From an uncultured Slackia sp. (lineage in GTDB: Bacteria > Actinomycetota > Coriobacteriia > Coriobacteriales > Eggerthellaceae): DNA of 11,583 nucleotides. The stretch is taken from NCBI GenBank assembly GCA_900555495.1, contig USLD01000026.1, positions 1 through 11,583 of the forward strand, in the 5' to 3' direction. A model generated the notes under the pieces. That model was not told the DNA's origin and searched no databases. It worked only from the letters and a program-made list of their open reading frames with translations. A program made the translations under genes and the position numbers. This document shows positions 5,273 through 11,558 of this stretch, in pieces. Each line of letters opens with the position of its first letter. Position 1 is the stretch's first letter.

Positions 5273-8011
5273 ATGTCAGAAGCACTGTATAGGAAATACC
5301 GCCCTCAGACGTTCGAGGACGTCGTGGGGCAGACCCATATCGAGCGCACGCTGAAAAACGCCATCGAATCCGACAAGGTAAGTCACGCCTACTTGTTCTG
5401 CGGACCGCGCGGCACGGGCAAAACCACTACGGCGCGCCTTTTGGCGAAGGCGCTTCTGTGCGACGGCGGCCCGACTCCTTCGCCCGACGGAACGTGCGAA
5501 CAGTGCCTGGCCATCGTCGACGGCGTGCATCCCGACGTTAGCGAACTCGACGCCGCGAGCCGCACCGGCGTCGAGAATGTGCGCGAGGAAATCATCGGTC
5601 GCGTCCAGTATGCGCCTACGCGCGGGCGTTACAAGATATATATCATCGACGAGGTCCACATGCTGTCTACGGCGGCGTTCAATGCGCTGCTCAAGACGCT
5701 CGAGGAGCCGCCGAGCCATGTGGTGTTCGTGTTGTGCACCACCGACCCCCAGCGCGTTCCCGAAACCATCCATTCTCGCTGCCAGCGCTTCGATTTCCAT
5801 CGTCTTTCGAACGACGAGATCGTTTCGCGCCTGGGCGCCGTCTGTGTGGCGGAAGGCGTGGAGTTCGAAGGCGACGCACTCGACTTGATCGCCCATCGTG
5901 CCCAAGGCGGCATGCGCGACGCCCTCACCGCACTCGAGCAGCTGATCGCGTTCGGCGGCGGCACGGTGACCGTCGAGGTAGCGCAAAGCGTGCTGGGATC
6001 CATCGATACCGACGACATGTCCACGGTGGTGAACGCGATAGCCGCGCGCGATGCCGCCGCATGCTTCACATGGGTGTCCGAGTACGTCGAAACGGGTGCC
6101 GACCTGGCCCGTTTCGCGCGAGATCTTGCCGGATACGTGCGCGATCTGTATATTCTCGCCTTGACCGATGGCGCCGTCGCGCTCGATGCGCCCCAGGCGG
6201 CGCGTCCCGCGATGGCGAAAGAGGCCGCCTCGTTCGGTCCCGATCGCCTCGCGTATATTCTGCGCGTTCTAGGCGATTTGAGCGCCGAATTGCGCTCATC
6301 GGTCAATCCGCGCCTTTCTTTCGAAATCGCGCTGACGCGCATGGTCCGTCCCGAAAGCGACTTGACGCTCGACGCGCTTGCCGCGCGCGTGGCGACGCTC
6401 GAGGCCGCGTTGGCTTCGGGCTCGGTCGCCGCATCGGCGCCCGCGCCCGCCGTCCCGACGCCGGGTCGCGCGCAGGATTCGTCGTGCGCCGAGGTGCCCC
6501 ATGCTGTATCTCCTGCATCCGTGCCGCCTGTAGCGAGCGGGTATCGACCGTTGTCTGCGGCGGCTCCTGCGCCTGCGGCATCGGCATCGTCCGCTTCCGC
6601 CCGTGCTTCCGAGGTTGCCGATAGGTCTGCGGCGTTTCGTGCTCGGCTCGAACAGCGCCATGCGGCGAAAACCGCCGTGCCCGCCGAAAGTATGCCTGCC
6701 GTGGCTCCTGCGCCCGTTGCGGCGTCTTCGCCTGCGACGAATCAGGCCGCGCCTTCTTCCGGGCAGCGGGCAGCCGGTTCTTTGCCTGACGATATTCGGG
6801 CGAAGATCAACGACCCGTCCGCGTTGCAGCGTGGGTGGCAGGCGGCGATTGCGGATTTGAAACGTCGGCGTGCGGCGTACGGCGCGTTGATGCTTTCGGC
6901 GCGCATCGTCGCACAAGACGGGGGAGAGGGCTTGTTCATAGAGTTCTCCCGTGAGAACAGCTTTGCATATTCGGCTGCGCAGAAGCCTGATATCTCGGCC
7001 GCGATCGCCGCGTCGCTCGAAGGCGCGTTCGGTGCGCCCGTTCCGTTCGCCATCACGCAAGGAGAGGGCGCGTCGTCTCCTGCGCGCGCCGCAATGGCCC
7101 GTGCTGCTGCGATGCGCGCCTCAGCTCCTGCTTCCGCATCCGTCGGTGCTGCTCAGCCTGCGGTTTCGGAGTCGACGCCGCCTGCTGCTGCGCAGGCACC
7201 CGCATACACGGCCGACGATGCCGTTCCTTACGACGATGCCGACGTGGTTCCGTATTCCGATGCCGATGTCGAGTCCTATGTTCCATGGGACGGCTACGAA
7301 GACTCTCTCGCTCCTGCGCCTGTCGAGCCGCCCAAGGAGGCGTCTTCTCGTCCTTCGCGCAAGGCCGAGGCCGCTTCGCGTGCCGCGGCTACCGTTGAAC
7401 ACGCGCCGCAAGCCGTCGCGCCTGCCTCTTCGAATGCTCGGCCGGCGTCCGTTTCCGAGCCCGCCGAGCCTGCCGCCGCTTCTGAAAATTTCGAGCCCGA
7501 GGTCTCCTACGACCTCTCGGTTCAGGGTCCCGACCCGGTCGATCCGTATGTCGTAGGCAAAGAGCTTGGGTTTGACTCGATGCCGGCTCCTAAGAAGCGC
7601 GCCAAGAATATGGTCGTGCCCACGGGATGGCCCGGCGTCGACGACGGGAAGAAGGCGTCGACGAAAAAAGCGTCTTCTGCCCGCAAACAGGCGGTGTCCG
7701 ACAAGGTCGATTCCGATTCGGGCTCGAATGCAGCAGAGGGTCCTCGACCGCAGGAGATCCCCGCGCCCAGCCGCGCTGTCGAAGCTCCGTCCACGTCGCC
7801 TGATGCGTCTTGGGCCGATGAGCTTGCGGCAGCGTCGCCGACGCGTCCGAATCCGTTCGCTTCACGTGAGATGCCTGCGGGTATCGGCGGCGCTGCGCAG
7901 CCCGCACCGGCGCCTGAACCCGAGAATGTCCCTACGGCCGGCACCATGGATGCGGCCGATATCTTCGGCTCGTTCGGTATTTCGTTCGAGGACGTCAAGG
8001 AAGAACATTAG
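5273..8011 (+). CDS. dnaX: DNA polymerase III subunit gamma/tau
   Basis: 912 residues, much longer than the E. coli (643) or B. subtilis (about 560) proteins. The N-terminus MSEALYRKYRPQTF is typical. Walker A is GPRGTGKT (44-51), Walker B with DEVH is 123-129, sensor 1 is CTTD (155-158), and the SRC arginine finger is 168-170. It forms the ATP-driven clamp-loader core of the replicative holoenzyme. The zinc module keeps C63, C75 and C78, but the position of the second cysteine is Asp72. Domain III runs to about 360; an Ala/Pro-rich linker follows. A folded tau-like segment (about 505-600, RGWQAAIADLKRR...) comes next, then a 300-residue low-complexity tail with an acidic DADV repeat (about 647-675) and a conserved-looking end, ADIFGSFGISFED. 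Start: the ATG at 5273 has GAGG at 5265-5268; upstream in-frame ATGs would add only 15 non-conserved residues. Confidence 0.95.
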   Translation: MSEALYRKYRPQTFEDVVGQTHIERTLKNAIESDKVSHAYLFCGPRGTGKTTTARLLAKALLCDGGPTPSPDGTCEQCLAIVDGVHPDVSELDAASRTGVENVREEIIGRVQYAPTRGRYKIYIIDEVHMLSTAAFNALLKTLEEPPSHVVFVLCTTDPQRVPETIHSRCQRFDFHRLSNDEIVSRLGAVCVAEGVEFEGDALDLIAHRAQGGMRDALTALEQLIAFGGGTVTVEVAQSVLGSIDTDDMSTVVNAIAARDAAACFTWVSEYVETGADLARFARDLAGYVRDLYILALTDGAVALDAPQAARPAMAKEAASFGPDRLAYILRVLGDLSAELRSSVNPRLSFEIALTRMVRPESDLTLDALAARVATLEAALASGSVAASAPAPAVPTPGRAQDSSCAEVPHAVSPASVPPVASGYRPLSAAAPAPAASASSASARASEVADRSAAFRARLEQRHAAKTAVPAESMPAVAPAPVAASSPATNQAAPSSGQRAAGSLPDDIRAKINDPSALQRGWQAAIADLKRRRAAYGALMLSARIVAQDGGEGLFIEFSRENSFAYSAAQKPDISAAIAASLEGAFGAPVPFAITQGEGASSPARAAMARAAAMRASAPASASVGAAQPAVSESTPPAAAQAPAYTADDAVPYDDADVVPYSDADVESYVPWDGYEDSLAPAPVEPPKEASSRPSRKAEAASRAAATVEHAPQAVAPASSNARPASVSEPAEPAAASENFEPEVSYDLSVQGPDPVDPYVVGKELGFDSMPAPKKRAKNMVVPTGWPGVDDGKKASTKKASSARKQAVSDKVDSDSGSNAAEGPRPQEIPAPSRAVEAPSTSPDASWADELAAASPTRPNPFASREMPAGIGGAAQPAPAPEPENVPTAGTMDAADIFGSFGISFEDVKEEH

Positions 8012-8021
8012 GTCTTGCGGC

Positions 8022-8056
8022 AAAGGCGTCGACGGCGATTCGTCGACGCCTTTCTT
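8022..8056 (+). terminator. Terminator of dnaX
   Basis: A perfect 13-bp stem (8022-8034 with 8041-8053) and a 6-base loop, followed by a T-rich tail TTTCTT. It separates dnaX from ybaB-recR, which therefore need their own promoter. Confidence 0.85.
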
Positions 8057-8118
8057 CGTGCTCGCAGACGGCGGCTGCGCCCGGCGCTTTCGTGCAGCCG
8101 ATGCGTCTGTGCGTGCCA

Positions 8119-8147
8119 TTGTGTTAGTCTTTCTACCTATATATATG
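8119..8147 (+). promoter_or_regulatory. Candidate promoter of ybaB-recR
   Basis: TTGTGT (8119-8124) and TATATG (8142-8147) are 17 bases apart, within an alternating TA run at 8138-8146. Start expected near 8154, giving a leader of about 58 bases. Confidence 0.55.
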
Positions 8148-8164
8148 CGCATACGGTTGCGCTC

Positions 8165-8186
8165 CTTCTCCGCGCACGCGGAGAAG
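8165..8186 (+). other. Leader hairpin directly before the ybaB ribosome binding site
   Basis: CTTCTCCGC (8165-8173) pairs perfectly with GCGGAGAAG (8178-8186) around GCAC. It has no T-run and ends 12 bases before AAAGGAG, near the 5' end of the predicted transcript. It could protect the mRNA or modulate initiation. Confidence 0.5.
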
Positions 8187-8211
8187 CCTCAAGAGAAAAA
8201 GGAGAATCGTC

Positions 8212-8520
8212 ATGGATATGAAAGCAATGATGCGCCAGGCGCAGAAAATGCAGGCCGAGCTTGCTAAGGCGCAGGAGGAAATCAAGACCATGACCGCCGA
8301 GGCCACTGCCGGCGGCGGTATGGTCAAGGTCGTTGCCCAGGGCGATATGACGATCCAGTCCATCGCAATCGATCCGTCTGCTGTCGATCCCGACGACGTC
8401 GAGATGCTGCAGGATATCGTGACCGCTGCGGTCAACGAGGCCCTGCGTGCCGTTTCCGCCCAGGGTTCGCAGCGTATCAGCGCCGCTACCGGCGGTATGA
8501 ACATCCCTGGCTTGATGTAG
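8212..8520 (+). CDS. ybaB: YbaB/EbfC family nucleoid-associated protein
   Basis: 102 residues, the usual family length. The start MDMKAMMRQAQKMQAELAKA matches the N-terminal amphipathic helix, which pairs with the C-terminal helix (DIVTAAVNEALRAV, then a Gly/Met-rich tail ending PGLM) to make the tweezer-like dimer that binds DNA. The middle TAGGGMVKVVAQGDMTIQSIAIDP is the conserved beta region. The ATG at 8212 has AAAGGAG at 8198-8204 with a 7-base spacing. It lies between dnaX and recR as in most bacteria, with 10 bases to recR, so the two are co-transcribed. The family has been linked to nucleoid structure and recombination; the precise role is unsettled. Confidence 0.95.
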   Translation: MDMKAMMRQAQKMQAELAKAQEEIKTMTAEATAGGGMVKVVAQGDMTIQSIAIDPSAVDPDDVEMLQDIVTAAVNEALRAVSAQGSQRISAATGGMNIPGLM

Positions 8521-8530
8521 CGAGCGCCTC

Positions 8531-9127
8531 GTGGAATCGGCTCCTGCCATTCAGAAGCTTTTGGACGAACTCGAGCGAATGCCGGGCGTCGGCCCCAAAA
8601 GCGCTCAGCGCATCGCGTATTGGATGCTTAACTCCGATCGCGAGACGGTGCTGCGCCTGGCCGACGCTATCGTCGAGGTGAAAAACACCGTCCATTTCTG
8701 TTCGCGATGCTTCAACTATGCAGAAGGGGAGCTTTGCGAGGTGTGTGCTTCTCGAAGGCGCGACGAATCGGTGATATGCGTAGTAAGCGAGCCGCGCGAT
8801 ATCGCGGCGATCGAGCGCACGGCAGCGTTTTCGGGCGTGTACCATGTGCTTGGAGGGGCTTTGTCTCCTATGGACGGCATCGGACCCGATGACCTGCATA
8901 TCGCAGAGCTGCTGAAGCGCCTCGCCGATACCGACGTGCGCGAGGTCGTCCTTGCCACCAACCCCAACGTGGAGGGCGAGACTACTGCAGCGTATTTGGC
9001 CCGCCTAATCAAACCTCTGGGTATTGAGGTGACGCGACTTGCAAGCGGTCTTCCTGTGGGAGGCGATCTTGAATTTGCCGACGAAATCACGCTGGGTCGT
9101 GCTATCGAGTCACGGCGTCCGCTCTAG
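8531..9127 (+). CDS. recR: Recombination mediator protein RecR
   Basis: 198 residues, the normal length. The N-terminal helix-hairpin-helix reads MPGVGPKSAQRIAYWML (17-33). The zinc finger cysteines are C57, C60, C69 and C72. A TOPRIM domain follows (about 80-175), with CVVSEPRDIAAIE and the Walker-B-like HVLGGALSPMDGIGPD, and the C-terminal ASGLPVGGDLEFADEITLGRA is highly characteristic. With RecF and RecO it loads RecA on SSB-coated gaps. Translation starts at GTG (8531); the ribosome binding site before it is weak, and the ybaB stop is only 10 bases upstream, which suggests translational coupling. Confidence 0.97.
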   Translation: MESAPAIQKLLDELERMPGVGPKSAQRIAYWMLNSDRETVLRLADAIVEVKNTVHFCSRCFNYAEGELCEVCASRRRDESVICVVSEPRDIAAIERTAAFSGVYHVLGGALSPMDGIGPDDLHIAELLKRLADTDVREVVLATNPNVEGETTAAYLARLIKPLGIEVTRLASGLPVGGDLEFADEITLGRAIESRRPL

Positions 9128-9133
9128 GTTTTT

Positions 9134-9168
9134 CGCCCTGAATCGCATTCAGCTCGCGTTTCAGGGCG
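9134..9168 (+). terminator. Probable terminator of ybaB-recR
   Basis: CGCCCTGAA (9134-9142) pairs perfectly with TTCAGGGCG (9160-9168) around 17 bases, 6 bases after the recR stop. The following sequence (CTGTTCG) is a poor T-run, so termination may be partial or Rho-aided. Confidence 0.55.
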
Positions 9169-9274
9169 CTGTTCGAAGCGGATTCATCTCGTATTCGGGT
9201 CCATGTGGGGATTGAGCAGCGTCTTTGCGTGCATGTTTGGAGAATCGGTAGTTTCTTTTCCGCATGCGAAGCGT

Positions 9275-9280
9275 TACAAT
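9275..9280 (+). promoter_or_regulatory. Possible -10 box of a small RNA
   Basis: TACAAT lies 24 bases before the long hairpin at 9304-9371. TTTCTT at 9252-9257 is a weak -35 with 17-base spacing. A start near 9287 would give a transcript of about 90 bases ending at the T-run. Confidence 0.4.
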
Positions 9281-9286
9281 TGGTTG

Positions 9287-9381
9287 TGCATTACAGAGGC
9301 GACAAGCTTCGGTAAGGATAAGGGTTCTGTTAATAGGAGGGGAGCAGAACCCTTTGTCTTTATCGGGGCTTTTTTTATTTT
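9287..9381 (+). ncRNA. Candidate small RNA: 26-bp stem with Shine-Dalgarno-like loop
   Basis: Bases 9304-9329 pair with 9345-9371 over 26 base pairs (21 Watson-Crick, 5 G-T), with only one bulge (T9355). The inner 10 bp, AAGGGTTCTG/CAGAACCCTT, are perfect. The 15-base loop TTAATAGGAGGGGAG contains AGGAGG at 9335-9340. Six T, one A and four T follow at 9371-9381. The stem is far longer than a normal terminator, no gene leads into it past the recR terminator, and a -10-like box stands upstream. An unusually long recR terminator is the alternative. Confidence 0.5.
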
Positions 9382-9396
9382 GCCTATCATGCCTTT

Positions 9397-9425
9397 CGGT
9401 CGGCCTTTTATAGCCGGCCGTTTTT
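9397..9425 (+). terminator. Second terminator downstream of the candidate small RNA
   Basis: CGGTCGGC (9397-9404) pairs with GCCGGCCG (9413-9420) around CTTTTATA, with one G-T, followed by TTTTTC. It stands 16 bases after the first T-run, making a tandem terminator arrangement. Confidence 0.85.
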
Positions 9426-9826
9426 CTTGCGCAGTGGTTTTCAAGAGTCTGCCGGTAATCACTTCGGTTGCCGAGGGGTTCGGGTTTTATCGAATACTGT
9501 CGAATAGTCGCGAAGATGCCGATTCGCAACGTCGTAAGGGGCCTTCGGGGCCGTCGATCGCCGTCTATTCTGCGCTTTACCCTTATGCGATGACTTATTA
9601 TTACCAATATATGCAATATAATGAATATTACGAGAAAACAACATGCTGTTGACGTTGAGTAGACTTATTTTTATGCGCATGGAAATAACGCATGAAGCCG
9701 CTGGGACCGCTTTGGAATCCGTCTGCTCCTTTTCCTATCTATCGTATCGAAATAATGCCATAAATTAGCGTTGGTTTACATTTATTTTATGTATTAAAAA
9801 TAATAAATATGCAAAATTAGACTTAA

Positions 9827-9848
9827 ATTTGAGATTATCATTTCAAAT
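9827..9848. promoter_or_regulatory. Operator-like inverted repeat in the AT-rich island
   Basis: ATTTGA (9827-9832), ten bases, TCAAAT (9843-9848): a 22-bp dyad of a size typical for dimeric regulators such as the Crp/Fnr class. It does not match a known consensus well, and AT-rich DNA makes chance dyads likely. Confidence 0.3.
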
Positions 9849-10002
9849 AATGCAAATTTCTAAATAAAATCGATTAGGGTTAGTTTTTATCGAAGAAATT
9901 AATGCATATATTCATAAAGAAGGTTTCATTTCTAATAATCAATCGCTTCAAAGCCCATATTGGCGCCGAAAGCATCGCTAGAAACCTGGTAGTAGAAAAA
10001 AT

Positions 10003-10113
10003 ATGATTCAAATTAGCGTGAATTTATCCGGTATCGACCTAAAAACGGACTTCGTTTTGGATAAATTGAAAAGAAGATGCAATAAATTGAGTTTTACCAG
10101 GTCACTGCAATAA
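10003..10113 (+). CDS. Possible 36-residue small ORF upstream of arcA
   Basis: ATG at 10003 to TAA at 10111-10113; it begins MIQISVNLSGIDLKTDF and ends in a basic stretch (KLKRRCNK). It is the most protein-like short frame in the AT-rich island, but no Shine-Dalgarno sequence precedes it (only an A-run). It is not arginine-rich, so it is not an obvious arginine leader peptide. It could equally be a chance frame. Confidence 0.2.
   Translation: MIQISVNLSGIDLKTDFVLDKLKRRCNKLSFTRSLQ
10021..10067. repeat. Nested inverted repeat upstream of arcA
   Basis: AATTTATCC (10021-10029) is perfectly complementary to GGATAAATT (10059-10067). Inside it, AAAACG (10042-10047) pairs with CGTTTT (10053-10058) directly against the outer right arm, so both stems could stack with a one-sided bulge of 12 bases. 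It could be an operator pair or an RNA structure; there is no T-run after it. Confidence 0.45.
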
Positions 10114-10153
10114 AAAAACAGCTTGCAATTTCCTTTGCGTGCGGCGATGATGG

Positions 10154-10182
10154 TCTTGTCGGATTTGGGAAGACCGACAAGA
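10154..10182 (+). other. arcA leader hairpin
   Basis: TCTTGTCGG (10154-10162) pairs perfectly with CCGACAAGA (10174-10182) around ATTTGGGAAGA. It ends 8 bases before the strong ribosome binding site AAAGGAGG. It has no T-run, so an mRNA-stabilising or translation-control hairpin is more likely than a terminator. Confidence 0.55.
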
Positions 10183-10203
10183 GAGAGGAAAAAGGAGGCT
10201 CAC

Positions 10204-11451
10204 ATGAAGGGTATTCATGTAACGAGCGAAATCGGTAAGCTTAAGAAGGTTTGCCTGCATCGTCCTGGCGACGAACTGCTGAACCTTCCTCCTGACGAGC
10301 TCGAGCGTCTGCTGTTCGACGACGTGCCGTTCCTGGAGGTTGCTCAGGCCGAGCACGACCGTTTCGCTGAAATTCTGCGCGAGCAGGGCACCGAGGTTCT
10401 TTACCTCGAGCAGCTCGTCGCCGAGGCTTTCAAGGCTCATCCGGGTGCTCGCGAAGAGTTCCTCGATCAGTACATCGAGGAGGCCGGCATCAAGGGCCAG
10501 GCTATGCCCGGCATCGTCCGTGAGTATCTCAACTCCATCGAGGACGATTTCGAGTTCGTGAAGAAGACCATGGCTGGCGTCGCCAAGAGCGAAATCGACC
10601 TGCCCCACGCTTCTTCCGTCACCCTCGACGACATGGTCAGCGCTCACAGCGACAAAGAGAGCGATTTGATCATCGACCCGATGCCCAACCTGTACTTCAC
10701 CCGCGACCCGTTCGCCTGCGTCGGCAACGGCGTCAGCCTGAACCGTATGTATGCCGTCACGCGTAACCGCGAGACCCTGTACGGCAAGTACATCTTCAAG
10801 TATCACCCGGACTACGCCGAGACCCCGCTGTGGTTCCGCCGCGATGCGGCCTCCCACATCGAGGGCGGCGACATCCTGAACCTCAGCAACAAGGCTCTGG
10901 CTGTCGGCATCTCTCAGCGTACCCAGGCTGCTGCCATCGATATCCTCGCCCAGAACATCTTCTGGAAGACCGAGGGTTGCGAGATCGAGAAGATCTTTGC
11001 GTTCGATATCCCGAACTGCCGTGCATTCATGCACCTCGACACGGTCTTCACTCAGATCGACGTCGACAAGTTCACGATTCACCCCGCCATCATGGGCACC
11101 CTGCGCGTTTTCGAGCTGACCAAGGGCGCAACCCAGGGCGAGGTCGACATCAAGGAGCACACCGACTCCCTCGAGAAGATTCTCGAGTACGCCACCGGCG
11201 TTGACGGCATCAAGCTCATCCCCTGCGGTGGCGGCGACCCGATCGCTGCTGCTCGTGAGCAGTGGAATGACGGTTCCAACACGCTGTGCGTCGAGCCGGG
11301 CACCATCGTGGTGTACCAGCGCAACAATGTCACCAACGACGTTCTCTACAAGGAAGGCCTCAACCTTCTGGTCATGCCCTCCGCCGAGCTGTCCCGTGGT
11401 CGTGGCGGCCCGCGTTGCATGAGCATGCCCTTCCAGCGCGAGGATCTCTAA
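10204..11451 (+). CDS. arcA: Arginine deiminase
   Basis: 415 residues, the normal length. It hydrolyses L-arginine to citrulline and ammonia, the first step of the ATP-yielding arginine deiminase pathway in the cytoplasm. The guanidino-modifying-enzyme active site is complete: NLYFTRDPF with D168, HIEGGD with H218 and E220, MHLDT with H277 and D279, and the nucleophile C405 in RGRGGPRCMSMPF near the C-terminus. The start is the ATG at 10204, set by AAAGGAGG at 10191-10198 with 5-base spacing; the frame extends upstream to 10123 without a ribosome binding site. Codon choice is noticeably more biased (CTG/CTC, GGC, AAG, GAG) than in dnaX, which suggests high expression. The next gene is probably arcB, 107 bases downstream. 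A regulatory region rich in dyads precedes it. Confidence 0.98.
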   Translation: MKGIHVTSEIGKLKKVCLHRPGDELLNLPPDELERLLFDDVPFLEVAQAEHDRFAEILREQGTEVLYLEQLVAEAFKAHPGAREEFLDQYIEEAGIKGQAMPGIVREYLNSIEDDFEFVKKTMAGVAKSEIDLPHASSVTLDDMVSAHSDKESDLIIDPMPNLYFTRDPFACVGNGVSLNRMYAVTRNRETLYGKYIFKYHPDYAETPLWFRRDAASHIEGGDILNLSNKALAVGISQRTQAAAIDILAQNIFWKTEGCEIEKIFAFDIPNCRAFMHLDTVFTQIDVDKFTIHPAIMGTLRVFELTKGATQGEVDIKEHTDSLEKILEYATGVDGIKLIPCGGGDPIAAAREQWNDGSNTLCVEPGTIVVYQRNNVTNDVLYKEGLNLLVMPSAELSRGRGGPRCMSMPFQREDL

Positions 11452-11459
11452 GCATTTTC

Positions 11460-11488
11460 GCGGCCCCGCCCGTTTCAAGCGGGGCCGC
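11460..11488 (+). terminator. Hairpin after arcA, possibly a partial terminator
   Basis: GCGGCCCCGC (11460-11469) pairs perfectly with GCGGGGCCGC (11479-11488) around a 9-base loop. The tail ATCTCTTCTGTTCTTC is pyrimidine-rich but not a true T-run. It may reduce readthrough into arcB or protect the arcA mRNA 3' end. Confidence 0.6.
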
Positions 11489-11513
11489 ATCTCTTCTGTT
11501 CTTCATTGCCATT

Positions 11514-11540
11514 TAGAGACCAATATGGGTTTGGTCTCTA
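11514..11540 (+). promoter_or_regulatory. Perfect 10-bp inverted repeat before arcB
   Basis: TAGAGACCAA (11514-11523) and TTGGTCTCTA (11531-11540) flank TATGGGT. The hairpin ends 4 bases before the GAAAGGA ribosome binding site and has no T-run. It could be an mRNA processing or stabilising stem, a translation-control element, or a DNA operator. Confidence 0.6.
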
Positions 11541-11558
11541 GGAAGAAAGGATAACAAC

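Larger units (their letters stand above)
9426..10203. other. Long gene-free region upstream of arcA, AT-rich in its right part
   Basis: No convincing gene is seen on either strand; frames open across 9161-9680 lack ribosome binding sites and protein-like composition. From about 9590 to 10125 the base composition drops to strongly AT-rich, in contrast to the GC-rich genes on both sides. It holds several inverted repeats (9827-9848, 10021-10067), a short ORF (10003-10113), repeated TGCAA motifs and, at the right end, the arcA leader. It is probably the control region of the arc operon, a remnant of acquired DNA, or both. Confidence 0.6.

Noticed and set aside
7664..7670. AAAAAAG in dnaX as a programmed frameshift site
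   Set aside because: The run is read AAA-AAA-G in frame, not A-AAA-AAG as in E. coli. It lies late in the low-complexity tail, so a shift would not produce a gamma-like protein.
9161..9652. Overlapping open frames on both strands after recR (9203-9652 plus, 9161-9616 minus)
   Set aside because: No ribosome binding sites, no protein-like pattern, and they run through two terminators.
9903..9914. TGCATATATTCA as an arginine-repressor box
   Set aside because: The half-sites are two bases closer than in the ArgR/AhrC consensus and one half is degenerate.
10102..11490. 462-codon open frame on the minus strand opposite arcA
   Set aside because: Mirror of the arcA reading frame; no ribosome binding site at its start, and it spans the arcA terminator hairpin.
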